NCBI GenBank assembly: GCA_964493015.1 | Contig: CAZBLU010000039.1 | Location: 1-13,581 of the forward strand | Direction of reading: 5' to 3' | Origin: Caldimicrobium sp964493015 | Lineage (GTDB): Bacteria > Desulfobacterota > Thermodesulfobacteria > Thermodesulfobacteriales > Thermodesulfobacteriaceae | Length of the DNA stretch: 13,581 nt | In this document: positions 7,601 through 13,580 of the stretch, piece after piece | Numbering within the stretch: the stretch's first letter is position 1 | Layout of the letters: each line of letters opens with the position of its first letter | The notes under the pieces: model-generated | Seen by the model: the letters and a program-made list of their open reading frames with translations, nothing else | Told to the model about the DNA's origin: nothing | Databases searched by the model: none | Position numbers and translations under genes: made by a program

Positions 7601-8486
7601 AGGAGACATATTCGTAGTTATAGCTATCAGAGAGCTGTTCAAGCATCTTTAGCCAGCCCCCAAGCTCACCACTTGCTACCTCTCTACTGGTCAAAGGCAC
7701 TTTGGCGCCCTGGCTATCAATCCAATAGACCTCAAGCCCTGAAATACCAAGTTTCCAGTAAGTCCCCAGGTTTACCAGATTATACCCTTTCCCCAAGATG
7801 ATGTTATAGGCACCCTCTTTACTTTCAAAATACTGAATATTGGCAAGCTGAGAAAGCTCACCCACTAAACGATCCCTTTGATCTCGCAGATCATTAGCTG
7901 TGCGTCCTCCTGACTCTCGGGCAATAATCTGAAGGTTTAGCTCAGCAATCTGAGAAGAAAGACGATTAATATTGTCCACAATTTCTTTGAGTTTTAGTCC
8001 AATCTGGGTCTCAAGGTCTTTCATGCCCTGAAACTTGGCCTTTAGAGCCTCAGCAATAAGTTTTCCGCTTTCTACAACCTGTGTCCTTGCCGAAAGATTC
8101 TCAGGATAATTGGCTAAATTTTGCCAGGCATTCCAAAATTCTCTTAAGATCTTGGAAAGCCCTGAATCTTGGGTCTCATTGAAAAGGCTTTCTAAGATAT
8201 TGAGGGCACTCTCACTGGCAGAAAAAAGGCCAAGATCTGTCTTTTTGAGATTAATATTTCTCTCTAAAAAGATGTCAAAATAGCGCAGGATCTTCTCCAC
8301 TTTAGATCCCGAACCAATAGCTCCCACAGGGCTTGGACTGGGAGGATAGGTGGTTTCAATGGCCCTTTGACGAGAAAAGGAAGGATTGTTCACGTTAGCA
8401 ACATTATGAGAGATCACCGAGGTAGCTAACTGAAAATTTAGTAAGGCGTTCTTGGCAATATTGAGAGCAGAGGTTAGCCCAGCCAC
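4605..8486 (-). CDS. flgK: Very long flagellar hook-associated protein 1, FlgK
   Basis: FlgK forms the first hook-filament junction ring. Residues 2-48 (GLTSALNIAKNALL, VISHNVANVNNPSFSRQR) and 1180-1293 (LDEEMANLLKYQQAFIATTK, VLSTVEDMFEALI) are the conserved terminal coiled-coil/D0-D1 parts. Residues 110-290 match the FlgK core, including AELNLQI and NDLRDQRDRLVGELS. The helix LGEELVKAVNELHTQG (422-437) is also core. The total of 1293 residues is about twice the usual 450-700. The excess is one module at about 297-405 and a long array at about 446-1170, described separately. The start codon is GTG (8484-8486) with GAGAGGG about 8 nt upstream; the resulting N-terminus fits the family exactly. 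The frame is intact over 3.9 kb, so selection on the long form is likely. It is 3 nt downstream of the flgN-like gene. Confidence 0.95.
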   Translation of the reverse strand: MAGLTSALNIAKNALLNFQLATSVISHNVANVNNPSFSRQRAIETTYPPSPSPVGAIGSGSKVEKILRYFDIFLERNINLKKTDLGLFSASESALNILESLFNETQDSGLSKILREFWNAWQNLANYPENLSARTQVVESGKLIAEALKAKFQGMKDLETQIGLKLKEIVDNINRLSSQIAELNLQIIARESGGRTANDLRDQRDRLVGELSQLANIQYFESKEGAYNIILGKGYNLVNLGTYWKLGISGLEVYWIDSQGAKVPLTSREVASGELGGWLKMLEQLSDSYNYEYVSSTKGIYLPSGRALSESDTFGDLGIQSGTINFTGKDHFGKDISGSFNIISGNTTLREFLNEIEKAFSFTVKAYIKDGRLYVEDAFRGQGKLEFSITSAPSALDFGTFDDPAYQRRVEELNLAGKLKLLGEELVKAVNELHTQGVGLEFFSKELEGAYSATKFIKELPYFLDLNREGFFYLWVRQDQGEIRPIRVELNLSEDATLDDLANVINQALNQAGFNTGPNYDLRAIIRGGRLVFQAREGISFAFSNDTSGILLSTGINLFFHGTDPADLSVNPLLVQRPEFISSGKMDVSALISQKPLFGIFRSDTPINVTQTFQVNTLYVRPYDEKGRAYIFPPQAFYEGTITGNVLGGPITIKFKDATGNDLGSPLTIPAGTSWQDLLNILDGSNGIKANLEGNILRFELTPSKAPVGALWFEVEEGVSGLMPLIRWDSALGAYAVSIDPDDPNDPLDPADNFQTILSKLNRLPFFRAYIDEFGHMVMRLEPNQTKVYGFELGETLESTADPIDTSQSFLSNLKSLNLDIPSVRISGTNEFRYLSGLAYFIKPTIYEGDASLSINTATVYRIRYFDSNGNYIGSSPPVNSGANLAQLINNFDNVAGIKAQINGDKFYIWLDPTEPGTPPGLAYFTIEVYDDGDSIFEGSEGLVRTDTGYVPLKMGEISFYLFNEKGSPLDALDKDHQVIDPFRVELYTDKALFQLLERINATENAIYALSARLDREGHLILETTGLYNTRSFVSLDTRPATPNTSLQRNALRYDQLTNSYFYLSDYKVSGNPTFPTQDITLRIFDSNNTLIAQATNSFTNPNLNDILNWLNTLDLDGDNFGDLTAEITNEGKIYIRFRDLSLGSQRVSYFTLESNGNFSAFLTSKLSSMTKGGEGIIYSSNSYKLKRGDNRIAQAIADSATETREKLNLSTLENYYASIVGEVGTATKAVKESRSFLDDLLRQLSAIKDSISGVSLDEEMANLLKYQQAFIATTKVLSTVEDMFEALISAKR
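4977..7151 (-). repeat. Degenerate tandem modules II-VII in the FlgK variable region
   Basis: FlgK residues about 446-1170 contain about six units of 70-125 residues sharing one pattern. It is a beta strand with a D-x-x-G turn, a helix of type L-x-x-L-(L/x)-x-x-I-N, a strand of type (v/l)-x-A-x-(I/L)-x-x-G-x-L-x-(I/F), and a closing F-T-(L/I)-E strand. Examples of the A-x-I-x-x-G core are LRAIIRGGRLVF (523-534), IKANLEGNILRFE (688-700), IKAQINGDKFYIW (898-910), LSARLDREGHLIL (1010-1022) and LTAEITNEGKIYI (1124-1136). The pattern resembles the flagellin hook IN motif known from FliD, FlgK and flagellins. Identity between units is low, so these are old duplications. Confidence 0.65.
7272..7598 (-). 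repeat. Module I, inserted inside the FlgK core helices
   Basis: FlgK residues about 297-405 form a first copy of the module (GTINFTGKDHFGKDISG, TLREFLNEIEKAF, VKAYIKDGRLYVEDA, KLEFSIT). It lies between GELGGWLKMLEQLSDSY (274-289) and LGEELVKAVNELHTQG (422-437), which are close together in ordinary FlgK proteins. So it is a separate insertion from the main array that follows residue 445. Confidence 0.6.
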
Positions 8487-8489
8487 AGT

Positions 8490-8819
8490 TTAAACCCTCT
8501 CTGAGAGTAACCGAACCTCACTTTTCACTGCCTCTTTACTATAGGTGTTAGTCTGGATGAGAAAACCATTAATTAGCCTATAGGCCTCTTCCACAAAATT
8601 AAGCCCAGCCTCAATAAGTTTTCTGTTCTGTTCGTTTTTTTCGTGAATCTTTTTAAGAAACTCCACCTCTTCTGGGGTCAACTTTTTGTCTTTGAGAAGC
8701 TGTAAAAGCCTTATCTTATGAGAGGACCATTTTAAAATTTCCTCTACTGCCCCCTTTATCAGAGCCCCCCTTTCCTCCTCCAAAACTCTGTTTAATTCAA
8801 TTAGTTCTCTGGAAAACAT
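8490..8819 (-). CDS. flgN: FlgN-like export chaperone for FlgK and FlgL
   Basis: A 109-residue, nearly all-helical, charged protein (RELIELNRVLEEERGALIKG at 4-23, then a KIHEKNEQNRKLIEAGLNFV helix at 77 and on). FlgN chaperones bind the C-terminal helices of FlgK and FlgL, keep them unfolded and bring them to the export gate. The layout of long amphipathic helices with an NEQNRKLIEAGL segment fits the family, although it is shorter than the usual 130-150 residues and sequence similarity is modest. Position is strong support: directly before flgK and flgL in the same operon, 12 nt after flgJ. The ribosome binding site is strong (AAAGGAGGA, about 6 nt before the ATG). No Cys, signal peptide or membrane segment is present. 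Confidence 0.7.
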   Translation of the reverse strand: MFSRELIELNRVLEEERGALIKGAVEEILKWSSHKIRLLQLLKDKKLTPEEVEFLKKIHEKNEQNRKLIEAGLNFVEEAYRLINGFLIQTNTYSKEAVKSEVRLLSERV

Positions 8820-8831
8820 GGCATTCCTCCT

Positions 8832-9155
8832 TTATTTGTTTTCGGCAGTTTGCCCTTTTTGTTTAAAGTAGGGAGTTTTCTCTAAATTTTGGTATAAATA
8901 TTCCGCCAAACTTCCTCTTTTTCCTGAGACCTTTCTGGCAATTTCCTGATAGAGATATTCTTGAAAGATCCTTTTCTCCATGGATTCAGGGAAAAAACCG
9001 CTCTTCATAGTGGTCCTATCAAGACCTTTGAGTATTTCATACCAAAGTAAAGATTCAAATTCAGCCGTTAACTTTTTTAAGGCAAGCTTAGGATCCCTTT
9101 GGGCAAGCACTTTTATGTTCTGTAAACTCTGAAAATTTAGGCCATAATTCTCCAT
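8832..9155 (-). CDS. flgJ: Rod-binding protein FlgJ, short form without hydrolase domain
   Basis: The N-terminal rod-binding (rod-cap) domain of FlgJ makes up the whole 107-residue protein: LTAEFESLLWYEILKGLDRT, then MKSGFFPESMEKRIFQEYLY and a SLAEYLYQNLEKTPYF tail. The muramidase/glucosaminidase domain of enterobacterial FlgJ is absent, as in many Delta-group and related bacteria, where another enzyme opens the peptidoglycan. I prefer ATG at 9153-9155, with AGGGTGAG just upstream and typical spacing. A GTG at 9162-9164, one base after the flgI stop, would add MRA, but it has no proper ribosome binding site. It lies between flgI and the flgN-like gene, as in many flg operons. Confidence 0.88.
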   Translation of the reverse strand: MENYGLNFQSLQNIKVLAQRDPKLALKKLTAEFESLLWYEILKGLDRTTMKSGFFPESMEKRIFQEYLYQEIARKVSGKRGSLAEYLYQNLEKTPYFKQKGQTAENK

Positions 9156-9165
9156 GGCTCTCACC

Positions 9166-10281
9166 CTACATAATTATTAACTCTGCATGCAGGGCCCCAG
9201 AGGCTTTAATAGCCTGTAACACTGCTATCAATTCCCTTGCAGTGGCCCCCACGGCGTTAAGGGCTCTAACCAGCTCACCAAGGGTAGCTCCTTCTTCTAA
9301 GACAACAATCTTTGCCTTCTCTTCCTTAGCAGTAACCTCTGTTCTGGGGACAATTGCAGTCTCACCCCTGGCAAAGGGCAAAGGCTGAACTACCTCAGGG
9401 GTCTCCCTTATTTCTACACTCAAATTTCCATGAGCTACAGCTACCTTAGAAATCCTCACATTTTCCCCTATAATTACGGTCCCTGTCTTTTCATCAATTA
9501 CTACTCGAGCAGGCACATCTGGCCTCACCATAAGATTGCCAAGCTCACCAAGAAGAGCTACTACCCTTCCCCTATATCTTTCTGGCACCTTAAGCTCTAT
9601 ATTTTTGATATCTAAGGGATAGGCATATTTACCCCTTAAATAGTTATTTATGGAATCTGCAACCTGGGAGACGGTAGTAAAATCTTCTGTCCTCAGAGAG
9701 AGGGTAATTTTTTCTAAGGAATTCAGGTCCTCCATGGGCACTTCTCTCTCAATAATCGCCCCATTAGGGATCTTCCCCACTGTGGGATGATTCACCTGAA
9801 CCTGAGCTCCCGCTCCAGCTGCAGCAAACCCTCCGATGGAAACTGGCCCCTGAGCAAGGGCATAAACCTTGCCGTCAGGACCTGTGAGCGGGGTCATAAG
9901 TAAGGTTCCACCCTGTAAACTCTTAGCATCCCCAAGAGCAGAGACCTGCACATCAATCCTTTGCCCAGGCTTCACATAGGGAGGAAGATAGGCAGTCACA
10001 AGGACAGCTGCCACATTTTTAAGTTTTACCTGTTCTTTGGGCACACGAATTCCAAATTTCTCTAACATATTGACCACAGACTGCACTGTAAACTTGGTCT
10101 GATCCCCATCTCCCGTGCCTTTAAGCCCCACCACAAGCCCATAGCCCACTAAATAATTGCCTCTCACTCCCTCCACATCCATAAGATCTTTAAGTCTTAC
10201 CCCATAAATCTCCTGGCTCAAGAAAAGTAATAGAAGCCAGGAGAGAAGGAAACTTCTCAAAACTCTCTGCCAAAACTTCAT
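9166..10281 (-). CDS. flgI: Flagellar P-ring protein FlgI
   Basis: FlgI forms the periplasmic P ring around the rod in the peptidoglycan layer. The ATG at 10279-10281 gives a 371-residue product with a Sec signal peptide (KFWQRVLR, then a hydrophobic SFLLSWLLLLFLS core, probable cleavage after IYG). The mature protein opens with VRLKDLMDVEGVRGNYLVGY, followed by GLVVGLKGTGDGD, LKNVAAVLVTAYLPP, GTLLMTPLTGPDG, LAQGPVSIGGF, and the C-terminal LVRALNAVGATARELIAVLQ (key residues L-x-x-A-L-N and G-A). All are hallmarks of the family. This start has a strong ribosome binding site (AGGAG, 7 nt away) that overlaps the stop codon of the small ORF upstream. A TTG 45 bp further upstream would place charged residues before the signal peptide and is rejected. 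Confidence 0.96.
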   Translation of the reverse strand: MKFWQRVLRSFLLSWLLLLFLSQEIYGVRLKDLMDVEGVRGNYLVGYGLVVGLKGTGDGDQTKFTVQSVVNMLEKFGIRVPKEQVKLKNVAAVLVTAYLPPYVKPGQRIDVQVSALGDAKSLQGGTLLMTPLTGPDGKVYALAQGPVSIGGFAAAGAGAQVQVNHPTVGKIPNGAIIEREVPMEDLNSLEKITLSLRTEDFTTVSQVADSINNYLRGKYAYPLDIKNIELKVPERYRGRVVALLGELGNLMVRPDVPARVVIDEKTGTVIIGENVRISKVAVAHGNLSVEIRETPEVVQPLPFARGETAIVPRTEVTAKEEKAKIVVLEEGATLGELVRALNAVGATARELIAVLQAIKASGALHAELIIM

Positions 10282-10291
10282 AAGGTCACTC

Positions 10292-10393
10292 CTAAATCTT
10301 AGTAAAAACAAAATGGACAAGCCCAAAAAGGCTCAAAAAGAAAAATAGAGTTAGGATCATCAACCTTTTTAAGGCCCTAAAAAGTGATCTCAT
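10292..10393 (-). CDS. 33-residue single-span membrane peptide between flgH and flgI
   Basis: Between flgH and flgI lies a complete small ORF: ATG at 10391-10393, stop TAG at 10292-10294. Its ribosome binding site is one of the best in the window (AAGGGGAGG, 7 nt from the ATG). The peptide starts MRSLFRALKR, with four positive charges, followed by about 20 strongly hydrophobic residues (11-30, rich in Leu and Phe) and ends TKI. This predicts one membrane helix with the N-terminus in the cytoplasm. The TAG stop sits inside the flgI ribosome binding site (TTTAGGAG), so translation of the two is probably coupled. I do not recognise a family. It may be an inner-membrane microprotein or a coupling leader for flgI. 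The spacing and signals make chance unlikely, but translation is not proven. Confidence 0.6.
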   Translation of the reverse strand: MRSLFRALKRLMILTLFFFLSLFGLVHFVFTKI

Positions 10394-10419
10394 AATCACA
10401 CCTCCCCTTTTTATGATTT

Positions 10420-11139
10420 TTAAAATAGCCAAAAAAGCTGTAATAATCTGGTTAAAATACCAGGCCCACTTGTAGCCTCGCTACTTGGCCCCTTACCACT
10501 ATACTCCACATAGAGGTCAGATATCTTCGTCGAAATAACCGAGTTGTCTGACTCCACATCCTGAGGTCTAACAATCCCTGTGATGGTAATATATTCAAGA
10601 TCCCTGTTTCTCTTGATCGTCCTTACCCCTTGCACCACAAGATTTCCGTTGGGTAAGACCTCAACCACTCTTGCCGAAATAGTTGCCAAGATCCGGCTTT
10701 CCCTCTGGGTCTGCCCCTGTCCAGAAGTAGATGAACTCATCCCCGCATCTACTAATTTAGTAGGATCAAAGCCCGAAGGTAGGGGAAGAGTTTTCTGAAA
10801 CTGATTCTCATAACCGAAAAGCTTATTAATTCCTGCTTTGATAGAGCTTTGCTTACTACTTCCCTGCTTCACATTGTTAGAACTCTGATAGGTTTCCACA
10901 ATCTTAATGGTAATTATATCCCCCACAAATCTTGCCCTGTTGTCCGCATAGGCAAAGAGAGAAGACCCCTCTCTAAAAAGAGAGCCCTTAGTGCCCTGTG
11001 AGGGAATGATAGGTTCAGGAAAGTCTATTTTAGGCGGTGGGGGAGGTGGTGGAGGAGTCTTGGGATCAAACTCCCAACACCCATTTAGAAAAACTAAAAA
11101 GAGTCCCCAAAGAGTAATTAAATTAAGTCTCTTTCTCAT
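10420..11139 (-). CDS. flgH: Flagellar L-ring lipoprotein FlgH
   Basis: FlgH forms the L ring in the outer membrane. The N-terminus is a lipoprotein signal peptide: KR charges, a hydrophobic stretch to residue 18, then the lipobox LNGC with the lipidated C21. Position +2 is Trp, compatible with outer-membrane sorting. A run of eight prolines (29-36) follows in the linker. Then come the conserved GSLFREGSSLFAYADNRARF and VGDIITIKIVET, and the C-terminal RVVEVLPNGNLVVQGVRTI, EYITITGIVRPQDV and ISDLYVEYSGKG. The length of 239 residues is normal. The ATG overlaps the flgA stop by one base (TAATG) and has GGAGGTGA about 8 nt upstream, inside flgA, so the genes are translationally coupled. Confidence 0.96.
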   Translation of the reverse strand: MRKRLNLITLWGLFLVFLNGCWEFDPKTPPPPPPPPKIDFPEPIIPSQGTKGSLFREGSSLFAYADNRARFVGDIITIKIVETYQSSNNVKQGSSKQSSIKAGINKLFGYENQFQKTLPLPSGFDPTKLVDAGMSSSTSGQGQTQRESRILATISARVVEVLPNGNLVVQGVRTIKRNRDLEYITITGIVRPQDVESDNSVISTKISDLYVEYSGKGPSSEATSGPGILTRLLQLFWLF

Positions 11140-11837
11140 TAAAAAGTCACCTCCACCTTTCCTTCGCCAATTACCTTGGCCTGAACCACCTTTTGACTAC
11201 TTATATTTCTAACAGAAATAAACTGTCCTGATCTACCATCCTGGAGCGCAATACCCCTGGCCTTCACGGTGAGATTTCTTCCTTGAGCTATTATTTCAAC
11301 TTCCTGATTTCTTTTTACCAGCAAGGGTTGGCTAAGATGGGAGCTCCTCAAAACAGTACCAGCCTTAAGGCTCATTCTGGTCTCCTGACCAAGGGCCTCC
11401 TCAACTCTAAAAAGCACATCATGGGGAAGGCGAGATAGTTCTCGCCTCTCTAAAAACAAATCCTTCTCCTCAAGAATTCTCCTTGCAGAGAGATCACGGT
11501 TCACCACTACTACAGGAACTTTAACCTCCACATAGCCCCAGAGTCTTACTACTCTCTCTTCTCCTCCTTGCAACTTGAACTTCAATAAGGCTGTATTTGA
11601 GCCAGCCTTAGCCACACCTATCCACTCCACTCTATAGGATGTCCCCTTAGGAATAGCCAGGTCTCCCGGTTCAAACTTAAACCTCTCTAAAACTACCTCT
11701 CCCTGGGGAATAGAAAATCTCACCTTAAACTCCTTCAAAAAAATCTCCCTAAAATCTCCTTCGCTATAAAACTTAGGCCAGGCCTCCTTATCAGTGAAGG
11801 TAAAAAGCAAAATCAGGGCCAAGATTAAAGCTCTCAT
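11139..11837 (-). CDS. flgA: FlgA, P-ring assembly chaperone
   Basis: FlgA is a periplasmic chaperone needed for FlgI to polymerise into the P ring. The 232 residues begin with a short hydrophobic signal segment (MRALILALILLFTFT), probably cleaved near residue 19. Residues about 107-170 form the SAF domain (VPVVVVNRDLSARRILEEKD, LGQETRMSLKAGTVL). The C-terminal barrel contains VKARGIALQDGRSGQFISVR and ends VVQAKVIGEGKVEV, both typical of the family. The gene follows flgG by 6 nt with a GAGGTAG ribosome binding site overlapping the flgG stop, and it runs into flgH. Its place between flgG and flgH is common outside the enterobacteria. Confidence 0.92.
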   Translation of the reverse strand: MRALILALILLFTFTDKEAWPKFYSEGDFREIFLKEFKVRFSIPQGEVVLERFKFEPGDLAIPKGTSYRVEWIGVAKAGSNTALLKFKLQGGEERVVRLWGYVEVKVPVVVVNRDLSARRILEEKDLFLERRELSRLPHDVLFRVEEALGQETRMSLKAGTVLRSSHLSQPLLVKRNQEVEIIAQGRNLTVKARGIALQDGRSGQFISVRNISSQKVVQAKVIGEGKVEVTF

Positions 11838-11843
11838 AAGGCA

Positions 11844-12626
11844 CTACCTCTTCAGATTGTTAGCTATTTCAAGAAGCTGGTCTGCCGTTAGCACCCCTTT
11901 GGAATTAGACTCATAGGCCCTCTGAGTGATAATCATCTTCACCATCTCTTCCACAATATCCACATTAGACATCTCTAAATAGCCCTGGGCAATAGTCCCA
12001 AAGCCATTTTGCCCTGGATTTCCCTCAATAACATCTCCAGCTGCTGGAGTAGCCTTGAAGAGATTTCTACCAACTGCATAAAGGCCAGCGGGATTAGGAA
12101 AATCATAGATTAAGAGCTGAGCCTGGGCCAAAACCTGACCATTTTGATCAAGGGCCGTTATTACCCCATCAGGCGTTATCTCAATCCTTGCCGTCCCCGT
12201 AGGGACAGCAAACTCTGGCTGAAGCCTTGCCCCATCAGGGGTAACAATGTAACCATCTCTATCCAGTTTAAAATTTCCTGCCCTTGTATAATACTCCTCT
12301 CCTCCCATAACTACACGGAAAAAGCCTCTCCCTTCAATAGCCAAATCCAGTTCTTGATTAGTTAGTTGGTATTCACCCTGAGTAAAAAGCTTTGAAACTG
12401 CAACAGGTCTCACACCTAAGCCTACCTGCATACCTACAGGCACCTGCACTCCATCAGCAGTCAAGGCCCCAGCAAGTTTGAGGTTCTGATAAAAGAGGTC
12501 CTCAAATTCCACCCTGCTCTTTTTGAACCCCACTGTAGTCACATTAGAGAGATTATTGGCAATAGTGTCAAGCTGTAGCTGTTGAGCCTGCATCCCTGTT
12601 GCTGCACTCCAAAGCCCTCTAATCAT
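11844..12626 (-). CDS. flgG: Flagellar distal rod protein FlgG
   Basis: FlgG builds the distal rod of the flagellar drive shaft and is exported by the flagellar type III system. The 260-residue length is canonical. The N-terminus MIRGLWSAATGMQAQQLQLD leads into TIANNLSNVTTVGFKKSRVEF, the rod/hook family signature. LAIEGRGFFRV and YTRAGNFKLDRDGYIVTPDG lie in the middle, and the C-terminus has QGYLEMSNVDIVEEMVKMI and TQRAYESNSKGVLTADQLLE, as in other FlgG proteins. The ribosome binding site is AAGGAGGTAAG, which contains the final AGG AGG TAA (Arg-Arg-stop) of flgF; the gap is 6 nt. Confidence 0.96.
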   Translation of the reverse strand: MIRGLWSAATGMQAQQLQLDTIANNLSNVTTVGFKKSRVEFEDLFYQNLKLAGALTADGVQVPVGMQVGLGVRPVAVSKLFTQGEYQLTNQELDLAIEGRGFFRVVMGGEEYYTRAGNFKLDRDGYIVTPDGARLQPEFAVPTGTARIEITPDGVITALDQNGQVLAQAQLLIYDFPNPAGLYAVGRNLFKATPAAGDVIEGNPGQNGFGTIAQGYLEMSNVDIVEEMVKMIITQRAYESNSKGVLTADQLLEIANNLKR

Positions 12627-12632
12627 CTCCCC

Positions 12633-13397
12633 TTACCTCCTTGTAGTCTCTATCAGTTTTTCTGTGGCCTCATCAAGGCCTCTAATGCTCCTTTGCACCG
12701 ATTCAAAGGTCCTCTGTATCTCTATTAAATTGACCATCTCCTTAATGGGATTAACATTAGACTTTTCCACAAAGCCCTGCCTTATCTCATAGTTTATAGC
12801 CATCGCTTCCTGTGCCCCTTCGGAGATATAGAGGTTTTCTCCTATCTTTTTGAGTTTACTCAGATCATCAAAGGTAACCACATCAAGCCGTGCAATCTCT
12901 GTGCCATCAATGGAGAGTAAACCATCAGGAGAGACCCTGAGTTTGAGATTATCCATAGTCACAAGCCCCTCTGCCGCCATACCAGGATCAAGCACTACTG
13001 GCGCCCCATTGGCAAGCACGGGATAGCCCTGCGAGGTAACAAGCCTCCTTTCAGCATCAAGGGTAAAATTCCCTGCCCTGGTATAGGCTATACCCTTAGG
13101 GGTCTGCACCTTAAAAAAACCTTCACCTACAATAGAAAAATGTAAAGGATTATGGGTAGGCTCAAGAAAACCCTGCTGACTATCTAAATAAGGCACTGTC
13201 TCCTTAAAAGCCTTCTTATATCTTGGACCAATCTTTTTCATCAAAACCTCTCTAAAGGCAAGGCCATCAGCCTTAAAACCAGGGGTATCTAAATTGGCCA
13301 AATTATTGGCAGAGGCCGTGAATTTCCTCTCTAAGAGCTGTGCTGCCTCTAAGGCCTCAACCAACCCAACCTGAGGATTAATCCTAATACCTACCAT
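12633..13397 (-). CDS. flgF: Flagellar proximal rod protein FlgF
   Basis: FlgF is a proximal rod subunit related to FlgG. With ATG at 13395-13397 it has 254 residues. The family signature is TASANNLANLDTPGFKADGL, followed by FSIVGEGFFKVQT, AYTRAGNFTLDAERRLVTSQ and, near the end, QGFVEKSNVNPIKEMVNLIE and RTFESVQRSIRGLDE. It differs from FlgG in the shorter, less typical N-terminus and in its first place in the rod pair. The ATG is preceded by AGGTGGAGG, mostly at normal distance. A GTG at 13404-13406 would add MEV but lacks an upstream ribosome binding site. It is the first gene of the operon within the window. Confidence 0.93.
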   Translation of the reverse strand: MVGIRINPQVGLVEALEAAQLLERKFTASANNLANLDTPGFKADGLAFREVLMKKIGPRYKKAFKETVPYLDSQQGFLEPTHNPLHFSIVGEGFFKVQTPKGIAYTRAGNFTLDAERRLVTSQGYPVLANGAPVVLDPGMAAEGLVTMDNLKLRVSPDGLLSIDGTEIARLDVVTFDDLSKLKKIGENLYISEGAQEAMAINYEIRQGFVEKSNVNPIKEMVNLIEIQRTFESVQRSIRGLDEATEKLIETTRR

Positions 13398-13456
13398 AAC
13401 CTCCACCTAAATTAATATTTTCAAGAAACATGCCCATTTTACTTTTCTCAAAACCC

Positions 13457-13485
13457 ATTATCCCATAAGACTATCTCTCCTTTAA
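13457..13485 (-). promoter_or_regulatory. Candidate promoter for the flgF-flgL operon
   Basis: On the minus strand TGGGATAAT is an extended -10 element (GATAAT at 13457-13462, 5 of 6 matches). A weak -35, TTAAAG (13480-13485), lies 17 nt upstream. The start would be near 13450, about 50 nt before flgF. A sigma-54-like alternative is noted separately. Neither can be confirmed by eye. Confidence 0.3.
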
Positions 13486-13486
13486 G

Positions 13487-13514
13487 AGGCCTAAATAAGA
13501 CCAGCAAGGCCTAA
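13487..13514. repeat. 8-bp direct repeats AGGCCTAA, 20 bp apart
   Basis: AGGCCTAA occurs at 13487-13494 and again at 13507-13514, exactly 20 bp (about two helical turns) apart, just upstream of the candidate operon promoter. Both copies contain the 6-bp palindrome AGGCCT. This could be a paired protein-binding site, or chance, since AGGCC strings are common in this AT-leaning genome. Confidence 0.3.
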
Positions 13515-13562
13515 TAAATTAGTCTAAAGAAGGAAGAAATTTACCAGGAGGAAATCTTTTCC

Positions 13563-13580
13563 CTGTCAAATATTTGACAG
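13563..13580. promoter_or_regulatory. Perfect 18-bp palindrome, possible operator
   Basis: CTGTCAAATATTTGACAG is a perfect inverted repeat with no loop. Each arm holds TGTCA, with the TGTCA-N6-TGACA spacing of dimeric helix-turn-helix regulators, and TTGACA (-35 consensus) appears on both strands. It lies about 165 bp upstream of flgF, at the window edge, so the gene on its other side is not visible. The 184-bp region 13398-13581 holds no convincing gene. Confidence 0.45.

Noticed and set aside
9156..9164. GTG start for FlgJ, three codons upstream of the ATG
   Set aside because: The GTG follows the flgI stop by one base without a spaced ribosome binding site; the AGGGTGAG before the ATG at 9155 fits better.
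10282..10326. TTG start giving FlgI 15 extra N-terminal residues
   Set aside because: It puts a charged segment (RFRSDL) before the true signal peptide, has no ribosome binding site and overlaps the small membrane ORF, whereas the ATG at 10281 has a strong site.
13384..13466. A two-codon ORF (ATG GGA TAA) after AAAGGAGAG, overlapping a 24-codon ORF that runs into flgF in another frame
   Set aside because: The first has a plausible ribosome binding site but no coding content. The second lacks one at proper distance and has no recognisable character, so a leader-peptide function is only speculation.
13541..13569. Promoter using the TTGACA inside the palindrome as its -35
   Set aside because: At 16-18 nt downstream on the minus strand no acceptable -10 hexamer is found (best TGGTAA, 2 of 6 matches).
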